NCBI GenBank assembly: GCA_028583685.1
Contig: JAMXIF010000003.1
Span: 73,787,817 to 73,851,816 of the forward strand
Direction: 5' to 3'
DNA from: Petaurus breviceps papuanus
Taxonomy: Eukaryota; Chordata; Mammalia; Diprotodontia; Petauridae
Length of the DNA: 64,000 bases
Part shown: positions 35,220 through 46,704 of the stretch, piece after piece
How positions within the stretch are numbered: position 1 is the first letter of the stretch
Layout: every line of letters begins with the position of its first letter
Made by a program: the position numbers and the translations under genes
The notes under the pieces: model-generated
Told to the model about the DNA's origin: nothing
Seen by the model: only the letters and a program-made list of their open reading frames with translations
The model's database searches: none

Positions 35220-35760
35220 AACAGGGTTTTTTAAAAATAAATCAGCGATATGTCAGAAGAAAAATATACAGATGAAAGAAAATATGCATTAAATCTGATA
35301 AAAGATCGACAACTAGAATCTCTAATTAACTGATAAAATAAAGGGTCATTTCTAATAGATTAAAATTGCCAGTAATCACCTAAAAAAAGTCCAGGTTCAT
35401 TAATAATCATAAAAATGCAAATAAAAACACACCTGAGGTAGCACGACATGCCCACCAAAGCAGTAAAGATGCTGAAATATGGGCAAACTCAGTTTTGAAG
35501 TGACCATAGGAAGGTTGGAGCACATTCACTGCTGGTAGAGTTATGAATTGGTTTAACCATTCTGAAAACCAATTTCTAATTATGCAAGAAAAGTTACTGA
35601 TTTTTTTCTTACCCTTTATCCTCCATTTCCCATTACTGGTACAATATTCTAAGGAACTTATTGAAAGCAAGAAAGACACACACATTTATACACACACACA
35701 TATACATATATAAATATGTTCTAGCAACAGTTGTGATAACAAAATACTTTGGAAAAATGC
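35220..35760 (+). mobile_element. diverged L1 ORF2 C-terminal fragment
   Basis: 'aaaatgcaaataaaaacaca' (35411), 'acattcactgctggtagag' (35522) and 'ggtttaaccattctg' match the ORF2 C-terminal region. A CA/TA simple repeat lies at 35677-35718. Truncated. Confidence 0.65.
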
Positions 35761-35917
35761 CACCATGCTTCAATTGCCTTCTCACTTCATGCCTGCACCC
35801 CTCCTTCCATCAAACTCTTGCTCCCAGAACTTCCATTTTGAAGAAGGACCCAGAATAGCCCAACTTCATTCTTTGGACTTTTCCACCATGACCCTGAGCA
35901 AATATCACCCTTTTGTT

Positions 35918-36172
35918 GCTGTTTAGTCATTTTCTAGTCAGGTCTGACTCTTTGTGACCCCTTTTGGGTTTTCTTAGCAAAGATACTGGAGTGATTTGCT
36001 ATTTCTTTCTCCAGCTCATTTTACTGATGAGGAAACTGAGGCAAACAGGACTAAGTGACTTGCACAAGGTCACACAGCTAATAAATGTCTGAGGCCAGAT
36101 GTGAACTCAGGAGGATGAGTCTTCCTGACTCCAGGTCTATCACTCTATCCACTGAGCCATCTAGTTCCCCCT
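35918..36172 (-). repeat. MAR1-type marsupial SINE with RTE tail
   Basis: Antisense: 'ttagtcattttctagtcagg' and 'gactctttgtgaccccttttgg' (RTE tail), 'gatgaggaaactgaggcaaacagg', 'aggtcacacagctaataaatg' and the head 'tctatccactgagccatctag'. Confidence 0.9.
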
Positions 36173-36340
36173 AATGTATTACCCCTCCATCTCCCTTCTC
36201 AGCTCCTTTTTATGTGTTAATTTTTATTAGAATTTAAGCTCCTCCAGGGCAAGGGCTGGTTTTCTTCTTGTTTTTATTTAGTGATATCCCACATGTTTAG
36301 CACAGTGTCTAACACATACTAAGCTCTTACTGTTTGTTGT
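36173..36340 (+). mobile_element. L2 LINE 3' terminus
   Basis: 'agaatttaagctcctccagggcaagggctgg' to 'agcacagtgtctaacacatactaagc', the classic L2 end. Confidence 0.75.
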
Positions 36341-36479
36341 TATTGTTGGTGGTGGTTATGATGGCATTAGTAATGATAACAAAAATGATAGTAATGACAT
36401 GTTTCCAGTGTCTGGAGAACAGATGAACAGATAAATATTATTGAGGTAAATATTATTAGTATCATTATTATAGATAACA

Positions 36480-36755
36480 ATAATACTAGATAACATTTAT
36501 ATAGCACTTGAGATGGGACAGGCATTCTGTTAAGCACTTTGCAATTGCCTAATTTGATCCTCACAATAACCTGGGAGGCAGGAGCTATTGTTATTCTCAT
36601 TGTATAGGTAAAGAACCTGAAGCAAACAGAGATTAAGCAACTTTTCCAGGGTCACACAACTAGTCAGTGTCTGAGGTGGAATTTGAACTCAGGTCTTCCT
36701 GATTCCAGCTCCAGCACTCTGCATTATGCGATCCATCTGCTCCATTTACCTAATT
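36480..36755 (-). repeat. tRNA-type SINE with MIR-like tail
   Basis: Antisense: 'taacatttatatagcacttgag', 'tgatcctcacaataacctggg', 'tccagggtcacacaactagtc', 'gaatttgaactcaggtcttcc', head 'gatccatctgctcc'. Confidence 0.8.
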
Positions 36756-36889
36756 ATTAATATAAAATATGGAAAAAAAAACCTTACGTAAGAGCTGAGT
36801 GAAGAGGCACTGGCTGAAAGAAGCAGAACCAAAAGTGTCACAAACAACATAAAATTTATGTGAAGAAAGAAAAAAAGGAAATAAATGTT

Positions 36890-37242
36890 AATATTAGTTA
36901 TAATCGTGCTAATATTTACATTTAAAATAATGTTTTATAGGCACAAAATACTTTAGATTACTCTTTTATATGAGTCTCAAAATAGCCTCTTGCAGCTAGT
37001 AGGGTAAATCTTATCATCCCCATTGTATAGACTAGAAAACTGAGGTTGGAAGACTTAAAGTGACTTGCCTAAAGCCATACAGCTAGCAAAATGGTATGAG
37101 AGATTTAAGATTTCTTCACTCCAAATCTTGGATTGTTTTCATTCTATCCCATTTTTAAAAAATTGTAAACATTAATTAATTAGACAAGGTAGCTACATTC
37201 ATATTCTGTACAAAGATCAGTGCAATTGTCTTTGCATGCTTG
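36890..37242 (-). repeat. MIR-type SINE and shared extension, copy 2 of 2
   Basis: Antisense SINE ('gcacaaaatactttagatta', 'cattgtatagactagaaaac', 'tgacttgcctaaagccatac') to about 37150, then 'attaattagacaaggtagct...tttgcatgc', which matches the extension of the block at 34605-34866. Confidence 0.65.
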
Positions 37243-37249
37243 AAAGAGA

Positions 37250-38435
37250 GTAGTGAATCATGAGACATATATATTGTGAAAAGGTCAGGATGGGGGCGCA
37301 GGGTAAGGGATGTCATTGCCTGTCTATTTTCTTAGGGCCTGTGACCATGCCATTTAAATACGACATATGACTTGTGATACTAAATTAATTTCCTGTAAAA
37401 AAAGAAGAAAAACTGCCTAATATTTTCAGTCCTTTGATTGGTTGATTGGTGTCAGGAAGGTCTTCCTCGGTGGGACCTTTGTATGTTTCTGTACTTATTG
37501 TATATTCTATTACAGCCTTGTTCAGCCTGACAGCATCTTTGAATTATCATGAGTATGTGTTTATTTATTAAATTTATTTAAAAAAAAACAACATACCATT
37601 GCTTTAGGGCCTCGGATGATGTGTATGAAATACAAATTCTATAATTAAATTAAATTAAATTAACTCCAGCAGTTGTAATTAACCCTTAAAAAGAGCAACC
37701 AGAAAGCACTGTGTATGGGAGAGTGCCAAACTAGGCATATTATTTTTTTCATGATGGCTTTTTATCTTTAATTTTTAATAGTATAAATACTAAGATACTC
37801 TAATATAAATTTGAAAGCAAATGAGAAACTTTAGCATTTAAGGATACATTCAGTATTCCCATTAGTTTCTTTTTTCTTTTATTTTTTCTAATTGGACAGT
37901 ACTTGATTCTATTAACATGAATACATTGGGCTATTTTTGTCTATGATGCTAAAAACCCAAGGAATGTTGTTTAGTGATTCTGGGCCCTGATGGTGACTGC
38001 TTGCAATAGCTGAAAATTAACAAACAAACAAAAAGATCCCCGTTGATGCAGCATGTAAGTTACTTGAAAAATAACTATATCTCCTATTACATTTATTATT
38101 TCATACAGATAACCCTAGTGATTAATTTAGCCTTGGGAGTTATCATTTAGTCTAAATATTTGTACCTAGCCAGAATCTCCATTGTAATGTAGTCCTATTC
38201 CCCTCCCCCATTCTTTTAGTTTCCTCCACTCTTTCACACCACTGGGGTGCCATTTAATCAATTACCCATGCAATACATTAAACAGGCTGCCTCTGGCCTG
38301 CAAGTAGTAAGGCATTTCCCAATCTCCCTAATGCATAACCAGAGACTAATTTATACCCAGTGAGATTCTGGCCAGTGTGTATTGTGCTATATATGGTAAA
38401 TAGATTTACTTGTTCCTGAAATTTGATTTTGGCAA
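37250..38435. other. repeat-poor stretch, candidate conserved non-coding DNA
   Basis: Only simple motifs are recognised ((ATTAA)n at 37646-37664). The part at 37740-38430 is complex unique text of regulatory style. No coding signal. Confidence 0.35.
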
Positions 38436-38439
38436 TACC

Positions 38440-38580
38440 ATTGAAGTTGGATGTCGGGAGACTTGGACTCTTTATCCCCAACTCTGTTCTGTAAACATAG
38501 GCCTGCCTCGGTTTCCTTTTCTGTTAAATAAGGGTAATGGACTAGATGAGTACTAAGATTCCTTCTAGTTTAACATTTAA
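38440..38580 (+). repeat. THER/MIR SINE tail
   Basis: 'cctcggtttccttttctgtta' then 'aatggactagatgagtactaagattccttctagtt'. Confidence 0.7.
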
Positions 38581-38639
38581 TAACTATGCAAGTTAAAGAT
38601 GGTAAATGACATCCTCTTTGTAAATGTTGACATAGGATA

Positions 38640-38850
38640 TAGAGTAGAAAGCTGGCTGGGAAGGGGTAGTGGGGAGGAATATGTGGATTCAAATCCCATC
38701 TTTGACACATACTATCTGTGTGACCATGGGTAAGTCACTTAATCTTTCAATGTTCCAGGAAATCCTCAGAAATATTAAGTTATAGAGTTGGTGCCAACCT
38801 GCACAAGTGGAGCTTCAGGAGCTTCGTATACTGGGGAAACCATAGGTGTT
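38640..38850 (+). repeat. marsupial tRNA-type SINE (THER-like, long tail)
   Basis: 'gattcaaatcccatctttgac', 'gtgtgaccatgggtaagtcactt', then the tail 'gttggtgccaacctgcacaagtg...ggaaaccatagg', as at 19265-19490. An alternating purine/pyrimidine patch follows (38880-38946). Confidence 0.65.
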
Positions 38851-38943
38851 GTACACACGCTTGCACCCACTTATGTATATAAACACATACACATATGCAT
38901 GGATGCACACGTGTCTGAATATGCATACATGTACGCACGTGCA

Positions 38944-39051
38944 CATGGTGTTATAAAAATCTTAGTGCTGTTTTAAGCCAAATATATTTAAAAGCTAGGG
39001 CAGTTTTAAACTTCAGTAGCTTAAAACTGAACTAAGATTTTTGGGACATTG
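38944..39051. mobile_element. mariner-type MITE, copy 1
   Basis: Inverted ends: left 'aaaatcttagtgctgttttaag' (38956) pairs with right 'cttaaaactgaactaagattttt' (39019). The right terminus 'gggacattg' is followed by TA. It resembles the shorter copy at 44941-45005 (cagggtgtcccaaaag terminus). Confidence 0.65.
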
Positions 39052-39059
39052 TATACATT

Positions 39060-39145
39060 TGTAATTATAATTAATACTGTGCAGAATCTTCCTTAAGAAC
39101 TAAGCCTTGTAGATGTCACCCTGTCCTCTCAGGCTTTTACTTCTA

Positions 39146-39177
<32 letters not shown>

Positions 39178-40410
39178 TTTCCTCCAAGCAATCAAATTAA
39201 ACCAGGTCATCCTGTAAAAGATTAAAACAGATATGCTTATTGCCTTACCAGTCCACTTCCTTAGAGCAAGCAAGCCCTTACTCGCGCAACATGATCCTTC
39301 AGTTCCTTCACTGATACCATTGGAAATTGTCAGACCTCTTCCTGCTTATGAGAGTAGTAGCTGGCATTCAAGTAAATTAGGCAGGAAAAACACTCCCTTT
39401 TATTATTTTTTTTAATTTAAATTGGAGTCTTATTTGATAAAATGCAGCTAGACTGCTACAAGGTTCTTAAAAAGTGGCCTGTCAATGGATGTTGACTAAA
39501 ATTTCCACCATTTCAAATGGAGGAAACTTTCATTTTTATGCACTACAATTCTTAGGGGTTAAAAGTGGGATTAATATAGTTATGAATTTCTTACCCCACT
39601 AGAGTAGAAAAAGCATATTTTTTAATAAAAAAGGCAGCAACCAATTAGCATCTTAAATGATGTCTGAGTAATGATTCGAATCTGTCTCACAATAGAATAC
39701 TGAAGGACTTTTTGGAGCTCCCTCTTTTGTCTTTATGCTTCTGTTTTATTGCCTTAAATATTATACTGATAGTTACAGCTTATTGACTGACCATGTGCAG
39801 ATTGTTGTTAGTTTTTTGGTAGTGGTGTTTTAATTTTTCAGGGAAAGACAATACCATTCTATGCAGAAAGACCAGTCGAAGTAAGAGATGTGTTGTGCGT
39901 GTCTACTAAGACAGCTGAGAAATTATACAGACTCTTCTTAAAACAATTACTTGATGTAGCCTGTCAAATAAAATTTAAGCTAACATTAAATCTAAAGCTA
40001 CTTCACTAAAGATAATAGGAAACACTTTTAGGAAGAAGAAAGATTTGGTAGAAACTAAATTATGGATGCTGATATTGACAGGGAGTCTTTTTGAGCACCA
40101 GCAAAAGAGGAATTAAATTGTTCTTTTCAAAATTTTGGAAAGATATATTCTTTATTTATGCTTTGGGGAGGTTGGGGTTTCCTTAGTGCTGGGATGTTGC
40201 TGATGATGGTGACTGATGAGGTGGAAGAAATTAGGCTAGTAACACACGCCCAAGGCTCTGATCAGTAAGCCAGGACCTAGGTCTTATTGAGTAAAAGGTC
40301 CCCTGGTAATTTTAATATTGGCATTTTTGTTCATAACCCAGCTATATCTATTTCCTTTTTACTCATTGTTTCCTAACCTGGCAAGGGAGAAGGGAAATAA
40401 CTGTTGCCCA
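39060..40410. other. repeat-poor stretch with a TTG microsatellite
   Basis: (TTG)n at 39146-39174 is the only repeat I recognise. The rest is unique-looking with no coding signal. Confidence 0.4.
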
Positions 40411-40414
40411 TTGA

Positions 40415-40755
40415 ATTATGCAAATAAAATAGAATATTATTGTACTGTAAGAAACAATGCAGACAAAAAATTCAGAAAACCATGGGAAGATGTATATGAA
40501 CAGATGCAAAGTAAAGTAAGCTGAACCAGATAACAATATAAAAAATGGCTACAATGAATATTTAAAGAACAAATAACTAATAAAACTGAATACTATATAA
40601 TTATAATGACTAAGCTTGATCCAAGAGAATAAACGAGAAAATGCACCTCTCTCCACACTGTAGATGCACAATAGGTATGGAATATTGGATATAGTTTCAG
40701 ATACAGTCCATGAGCAAGTTTTACTGAATAATTCCTTTATAGATTTTTGTTGATC
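40415..40755 (+). mobile_element. old L1 3' end
   Basis: 'atagaatattattgtactgtaagaaac' (40429), 'gaacagatgcaaagtaaagtaagc' (40498) and the 3' UTR-like remainder. Truncated at 5'. Confidence 0.65.
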
Positions 40756-40765
40756 TTTGTTAGTG

Positions 40766-40960
40766 GAGGCAGCATGCAACAGTGGATGGAACTGGGTTTT
40801 GCAGGCAGAAAAGAACTGACTTTTCCCCCTTTACATTCAATTCAACTTAAGAAGTACTCATCAAGTTCCTTTTCTATGCAAGGTACTGTCTTTAGATTCT
40901 GAGGTTATAAGATAAAGGTAAGAGCTGCTGTCTTGAAGGAGCTTACATATATAAATGGTG
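40766..40960 (+). repeat. SINE head fragment followed by 'tattaagcacctactatg' repeat
   Basis: 'gcagcatgcaacagtggatgg' (40769) is a truncated MIR-type head. From 40845 follows a diverged copy of the ~120-bp repeat ending 'tcttgaaggagcttacatat'. Confidence 0.55.
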
Positions 40961-40964
40961 ATTG

Positions 40965-41735
40965 AGGGATATCATATGACATGTACCCACTAGGTACAAT
41001 GAGGGCAAAGGAAAGAGGCACTATTGAGGTTTTCTTTGGCCTGTGTATCGAGAATCAGCTTTTCTTAGCTTAAATGAAGAAAGTGAGCCTGGTATATTCA
41101 TTTACTTGCAGTAGCATGGTTACCCACACAATTTAATAGATTAATGGAATTGAAGGAAGAAGTTGGACTATGCTAAGTTTTTTCACTGCTGTTTCCAATT
41201 GAGAGATTCAACATTCATCTAGGGAAGTTAAGAAAGAAAAAGAAAAAATCGATCTATGTCGATGTATGTGAGCTGACCATAATCTCGGCATTATTATCCC
41301 TCTTTTAGAAGTGTGAGAGGCAGCTCCAGATCAGATTTCAGTCATGGTGATGTGTGCATAATGTTTTCTGGGAAAGCTGGAATTTTCTCTCTACTTCCCT
41401 TAGGTTTATTCTAGTTAACATGATCTATGGAGAAGATAGAAAAATTATTTTCATGTGTTTGTGTTTTCCCTTCTATTGAGCAGCTCATATACTATGGTTG
41501 GCCTTAGTATGTGACACTGAAATCTGGGTTATTTCCATTGATTAGGAGAGCATGGTGAGCCTGAAATTCATATTCAGCAGCAGACTGAGTAAATACTCTG
41601 AAGCCCTCACTATCCCTATTTTCTTCCACAACCTGTCCCTATCCCCTAGTGGTATGGAGCCTCAAATATATCCATCTGGTAACCACTTGTAGTCATGCTC
41701 CCAACTGCTTGGTAATTAGTAATTACATTTACTTT
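40965..41735. other. unassigned stretch
   Basis: No clear feature; a weak MIR-like trace near 41080-41200 is not convincing. Confidence 0.35.
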
Positions 41736-41737
41736 AA

Positions 41738-41880
41738 TTCATTCATTCATTAATTTGACAGAGATTTATTAAGCACCTACTATATGCCACTTACTCTACT
41801 AGGCATAGATAAAACCAATCAAAAAACATGACCTCAAGGAGCTTACAGTCTAACGAAGATAAGTAAAAAAGAAATAAATA
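41738..41880 (+). repeat. 'tattaagcacctactatg' repeat
   Basis: 'agagatttattaagcacctactatatgcc' to 'caaggagcttacagtctaacg'; the best-preserved copy in the window. Confidence 0.8.
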
Positions 41881-42189
41881 CAAAATATTAAAATTAAATA
41901 CAAAATAATTTTTATATTTCAGGATGGATAGTAACAGCTATTGTGGTGGAGAAGATTGGGATTGGGAATAAGAGAAGCTATTGAGAATATTGCCAGGGAC
42001 TCTTATTAAAGGTCTGTCCCCTTCATCCACATATTATGATGAATCACTTTCCCATAACCTCACTGGACCCTTATCATATTTAGTCCTACATTTCTTGTTA
42101 CCAGTCTGGGGTAAGATTGAGTTTTTTATTGTCACATAGATTCTTAAATTGCATAACACATTATAATGATATTACTTTCCTATGTTTGC

Positions 42190-42610
42190 ATTTAGCATTT
42201 CAACACTTACAAAGCACTTTCCTGGGAACAACTTTGTAAGGAAGGAGAGCAAGTGGGATAGCAGAGTATGAGACCTTGAGTCCAAAGACCTATATTCAAA
42301 TCTCAACTCTGACTCTTAACTAAATTTGTGACTGAGGAAAAGACACAGAAATTCTCTGAGCCTCAAATTCCTTGTCTGAATGGATGATATACTATATACT
42401 ATATAATTCACACTATTGTCAGAAGAACTATTTGTTGAAAATTAAGCATTGTAGACATATGAACTGTCATTTAATAAATGGGGTACTCAAAGGGATTTAG
42501 TGACATGTTTATGGTCACATGGTCACTAAATGATGGAACTAGGACTTGAACTTGTGTCTTCTAACAATATGGCTAGTGTTGCCTTTTCCACTGTTCCACA
42601 CAAACCCAAT
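42190..42610 (-). repeat. MIR SINE split by a second MIR
   Basis: Left piece 'cttacaaagcactttcctgggaacaac' (42208) and right piece 'catgtttatggtcacatggtc' to 'ttttccactgttccaca' read antisense as one MIR. The middle (42245-42440) is a sense-strand MIR. Confidence 0.6.
42245..42440 (+). repeat. MIR SINE nested in an opposite MIR
   Basis: 'gagtccaaagacctatattcaaatctcaac', then 'aattctctgagcctcaaattccttgtctg'. Confidence 0.65.
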
Positions 42611-42739
42611 ATGACATTCCCCCAGTGCTAAAGATCCCATAGGGTGAATATGGAGAACTGGGCTTTATTTTCTTCTTCCTTAAGAAGTAAAAGCAAAACA
42701 AAGCAGGAAAAGCCAAGAAATGATTGTTTCTTGTTTCCC

Positions 42740-43720
42740 ATGACTAATATCTATGTTGAGGAATTCTTGGGATCTGTCAAAGGAGGAAGAGTGAGAATGC
42801 CTAGAAATATATTGCTTAAAGATAGCCAGGCTAGAACTACGCATAAGAGGTCACGCTTCACTAATCTGTTCGAGTTCTTTGCCGATATTACTGCCATGAT
42901 AGATAAGGGAAATTCAGTGGATGTGCTATACTTAGATTTTCAAAAAGCATTTGACAAGGTTTCACATCGGAGATTAATATCTAAAGCAGGCCCATGGAAT
43001 GAGAGGCAAAATAACAAGTTGGGCAGAAAAACTAATTTAAGAGCCGTAGACAAAAGGCAGCCACAGAAAGAAAGCTTCCAGGTTCTAAGGGGTTAGAAAT
43101 TGAGTACTTTCAGGGGCTCTGAGAATAATGCTTACGTATTTGGGGACACACATAGAGAAGAGAAGATGATTGAGTTTGCTGGTGATGATAAAATTGACGT
43201 CTTAGCAAATAATATGACACAATATTATCAGATTGAAAAGGATTTGAATTGTTGGGTGATTAAGGAAGAAGATGCCAAATGCAGTTCAGGTGCAAAGATA
43301 CAAAACAATCAGTATAGGCTCAAGGAGGCAATTATGCAGAACATACACCCAAGAAAGGATTTGGAGGATGTTGTGGACAAATCTGCAAAACCATCAGCAC
43401 AGTGCACAGCTGCATTAGAGGTAGAAACCCAGATTTAGGAGATTATCTTCAAAGGGGACAAATATGAAGAAAGTGAGTGATACTATAGATTTGCAAGGTA
43501 TTTATTTGATTCCATCTTGGATATCCTGTCCACTATTGGACTGTAGGCAATAGGAAAGATAATAGGCTTTGGGAAGGGTGCAGCAAAAGAAAATACTGTA
43601 ATTGGGAATAGACAGGAGTTTAGTCTCACTGAAGACCAGGGGGTTTTACAGTGGAGTTTTCAACTCCAAAAGGGATTCATAAATCTGGAAGAGAAACTGG
43701 TTAGCCTATGATAGTTCTTA
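42740..43720 (+). mobile_element. L3/CR1 LINE, RT to 3' region
   Basis: A 150-codon frame ending at 43096 contains RFTNLFEFFADITAMIDKG and VDVLYLDFQKAFDKVSH, the CR1 RT core YLDFSKAFDKVPH. A second frame (43100-43438) has EFAGDDKID where CR1 has KFADDTKL, then QIEKDLNCWVI. The 3' part follows with 'ctgtccactattggactgtag' and 'gaagggtgcagcaaaag'. Part of the RT between the two frames is missing. It is a dead mammal-wide LINE and not a host gene, despite the unusually long frames. Confidence 0.85.
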
Positions 43721-43724
43721 ATGA

Positions 43725-44189
43725 AATTTTTGAAATTAAAAATTTGGACAACTGACTACTAAAACATTCCTCAACTTAACTCTCCTTTAAAGAATTGTAT
43801 TTAATGTTCAGCGACTTTATAGCAGCTTCGTGCTTGTAGATGAAGGTATAAAGTCTAGATTGATCCCAGGGAAGAAAATAACTCTACTAGAAGCATTAAT
43901 GTTACATATATGGAGGGTGGAAAAGAGGACAAGACTTTTCAGAAAAAGCTACTAGAAATAAATTGTAAATGGATTGAAGAGACACTTAAACTTATTTTGG
44001 GAGAAGTCAGCGAAAAACCTTTGTAAAAGCATATCTGCCCAGGAAAGAGAAAAGAAAAATAATTTTCAAATGACCAGATTTAACAGGACATCCATACTAG
44101 CTTTCCTGATTACATAGCGTCCTAACATAGAAATTCAACAAGAAGCTTGCAGAAATGCACCTTGAAGTTGACTGTTTGTTTGTTGATGG

Positions 44190-44223
<34 letters not shown>

Positions 44224-44590
44224 ATGCCTGAACTCTGACTTTGGGATTTTTGCCTTAGGAAATATGGATATGTATTAATATAACCAGCCCAAATTCATCC
44301 AGCTAAATTTATAATCCTTTCTAACAGATTGATTCTACTGACTGGAGGGGTGTAGTTGGGCAGAAAATAAAGTTCTGGCTGTATTTACACATGGTAAAGA
44401 GAACTCAGGCTATTTTCTAGATGACAGAGGTCAAATTGCCCCCAGCCAATTTGCCTGAAATATCCACAGGATTAAGACAAAATGTGGCATTTATTCTTTC
44501 CCCCTTTGAAATGGTTAGAAAATTTCAATTCTCCACTACATTTTGCATACTAAAGCAATGTAGGTCAGGAATGCTGCAAAACACAGAAAG
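43725..44590. other. unassigned stretch with a TG microsatellite
   Basis: (TG)16 at 44191-44222. The left part may be an unrecognisable L3 end. Nothing else seen. Confidence 0.4.
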
Positions 44591-44594
44591 GGGA

Positions 44595-44765
44595 AAATAG
44601 CTCTGAACTTGGAGTCACAGGATCTATGGAAAAGGGTGCCACATATTACTGGGGTGACCTTGGGCAAGACATTGAAACTCCATGGTTCTCAGTTGCTTTA
44701 ACTCTAGAGTGAGGGCTTGGATTAGCTAGCATCGGAGGCCCCTTCCTGTCCTAAATTTGTGTTCC
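44595..44765 (+). repeat. THER/MIR SINE
   Basis: 'gctctgaacttggagtcacagg', 'gtgaccttgggcaagacattg', tail 'ggcttggattagctagcatcggaggccccttcctg'. Confidence 0.75.
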
Positions 44766-44837
44766 TTTTACCATTTTTTTAAATGAATAAACAAGTCATC
44801 TTTATTTTCTTCTTGTACAATAGTGTTTTTTTTAATC

Positions 44838-45058
44838 TCTTCAAGGCTCAGATTAAACATGACTTCTTTCGACACCTTTCCTGATTTCCCCAGTTTTTAG
44901 TCTCTCTTCCCCTAACAATCACTGTGTATCTCTTTGTATACAGGGTGTCCCAAAAGTCTTTAAACTATTAAAACTTAAAACTGCATTAATACTTTGGGGA
45001 CACTGTATAAAGTACATTTATTTAATCTCTGAATTGCCTCTCCCCGGGACAGGTACTC
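44838..45058 (+). mobile_element. L2 LINE 3' end, split by a MITE
   Basis: 'tcttcaaggctcagattaaac' (44838), 'cacctttcctgatttcccc' and, after the MITE, 'atttatttaatctctgaattgcctctccccgggacaggt'. It is cut on the right by the HAL1-like element. Confidence 0.7.
44941..45005. mobile_element. mariner-type MITE, copy 2, with TA target copies
   Basis: 65 bp between TA (44939-44940) and TA (45006-45007). The ends 'cagggtgtcccaaaagt' and 'actttggggacactg' are inverted repeats. It interrupts L2. Confidence 0.75.
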
Positions 45059-45322
45059 TTTTTTTTTTAATTTTTCAAATGCTTTATTAACTTTTGATTT
45101 ACATCATTCATTTCCGCCAGATTTTGAGTTACAAATTTTCTCTCCTTTTTTCCCCTACCCACTACAGAAAAGTAGCAGTCCCACAGGACATCCCCTCCTC
45201 CAATCTGCTCTCTCCCATATTTTCTCCCATACCCCTTTTGATGTTTCCAGTGGATCTCTATGCCCTAGTGCCTGTATGTCTTATTTCCCAATTACATGTA
45301 AAATAGTATTAATAATAGTATA

Positions 45323-45353
<31 letters not shown>

Positions 45354-46005
45354 TTGAATATTTTATTTCAAAACTTTGAATTCCAGATTCATTCCCTTCC
45401 TCCCTTGTCACCCACCCTTACTGGGAAGATAAGCAGTTCAGTATAGGCTGTACATGTGTGGCTAATGCAAAACAATAACATAGTAGATATATTGTAAAAG
45501 ACTGACTATATTTCCCTCCCTCCTATCCCACCTCACACTTGTTCTATTCTCTACTTTGATCCTGTCTCTTTTCAAAAGTAGGTGATTACAACTTCCCTCC
45601 CCGCAGCCTGCCCTACCTTTCATCATCCCCCCTCTCATCCCCTTACGCCCCTACTCTCCTGTAGGGTAAGATACCCTATTTAGTGTGTATTTCATTCCCT
45701 CCCCAAGCCAAATTTAATGGGAATAAGGTTGACTCACTCCCTTTTGCCTTCCTATTCTTCCCCTCCATTGTAACCATTTTCGCTTGCCTCTTCTATATGA
45801 GATAGTTTACCCCATTCTGTCTCTCTCCATCTCCTCTCATTATATTCTCTCATCTCTTAATTTCACCTTTTAAGTATCATCCCTTCCTGTTAAATTGGCC
45901 CTGTGCCCTCTATGTATACATGTAAACATATATATATATACATATATACATATACACACACACATTCACATATGTATTCATATGCCCATATACCCTCATA
46001 TATAG
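45059..46005 (-). mobile_element. HAL1-like element, 5'-truncated
   Basis: On minus it holds the inter-ORF/3' region of the same subfamily as 12754-15314: the CA/TA tract (45925-46003), the purine block (complement of 'ctcctgtagggtaagataccc' at 45658) and both successive 3' ends (near 45356-45390 and 45090-45140). It ends in an A-tail, read as T's at 45059-45068. It also carries an (AT)n at 45320-45354. ORF1 is lost by 5' truncation within the CA/TA tract. Confidence 0.85.
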
Positions 46006-46175
46006 ACGGAAAACTTGGTTTCAAATTTCACTTTGGAAATTTTCTGGTTCTATGGCCCTAGGTGAATCACTTAGTTCCTCTTTGTCTCCATTGCCTCATC
46101 TGTAAAATGGGAGGCTTGCACTTGACCTCTAAGAACCCAAATAGCTCTAACACTATAATTCTATGAGTTTTTGAG
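46006..46175 (+). repeat. THER/MIR SINE
   Basis: 'ctatggccctaggtgaatcactt', 'tgcctcatctgtaaaatggg', tail 'gcacttgacctctaagaacccaaatagctc'. Confidence 0.8.
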
Positions 46176-46191
46176 ATTGCCTTGGACAGCT

Positions 46192-46370
46192 GGGTCCCAA
46201 TTCCTCCAAATAGTGAATCCCCTGAAGTAGTCAAACTATTTAATTTAATACTACATATTTCCATTATACTTGAACCAATTGTCCTCTTTTGCACAAGTAT
46301 AACTTTAAATAGTGAAAATTTTAATACATGCAACCACTTTAGGAAATTCATTATTTATACTATTTGGGCC
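46192..46370. mobile_element. small inverted-repeat DNA element (MITE), copy 2
   Basis: Left end 'ctccaaatagtgaatccc' (46204) against right 'ggaaattcattattta' (46342). It shares an inner segment with copy 1 at 21731-21905 and runs to '..tatttgggcc' at 46370. Confidence 0.7.
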
Positions 46371-46374
46371 TACA

Positions 46375-46700
46375 CATGTAGTAGAAAGAACTCTTGCTGG
46401 GAGACCTGGCTTCCACTTACAATTCTCACAACAAGGGTATCTCCAAAATCTTAATGCAATTTAAGCTATCAATGCTTAAGACTTGTGGAATACCCTAGAT
46501 TCATAGTCTAGGTGCCCCTAGGCAAATTAGTATAAACTCTCTGAGCTTCAGCTCTTCCAGATCTAAAATGGAGACAGTTATATTTGCGATATCCACTTCA
46601 CAGGGTTGTTGTAGAGACCAAATGAGTATATGTATGTAAGTTATCATTTTTCTTTATAACAATAACTCATATTGTTGTTAGCAGTAGTAGCAGTGCCAGT
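46375..46700 (+). repeat. MIR SINE with internal insertion
   Basis: Head 'catgtagtagaaagaactcttgc', later 'cccctaggcaaattagtataaactctctgagcttcagctc', 'atctaaaatggagacag' and 'cacttcacagggttgttgtagag'. About 95 bp of other sequence lies between head and body. Confidence 0.65.
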
Positions 46701-46704
46701 TTTT

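Noticed and set aside
39146-39174. (TTG)n as the tail of a minus-strand MAR1 SINE
   Set aside because: The expected RTE tail and tRNA-like parts do not follow, so I treat it as a simple microsatellite.
42644-43438. Two long adjacent plus frames as a host gene
   Set aside because: They contain CR1/L3 reverse transcriptase motifs and belong to a dead LINE.
44191-44222. (TG)16 as a regulatory or Z-DNA element
   Set aside because: Ordinary microsatellite without supporting context.
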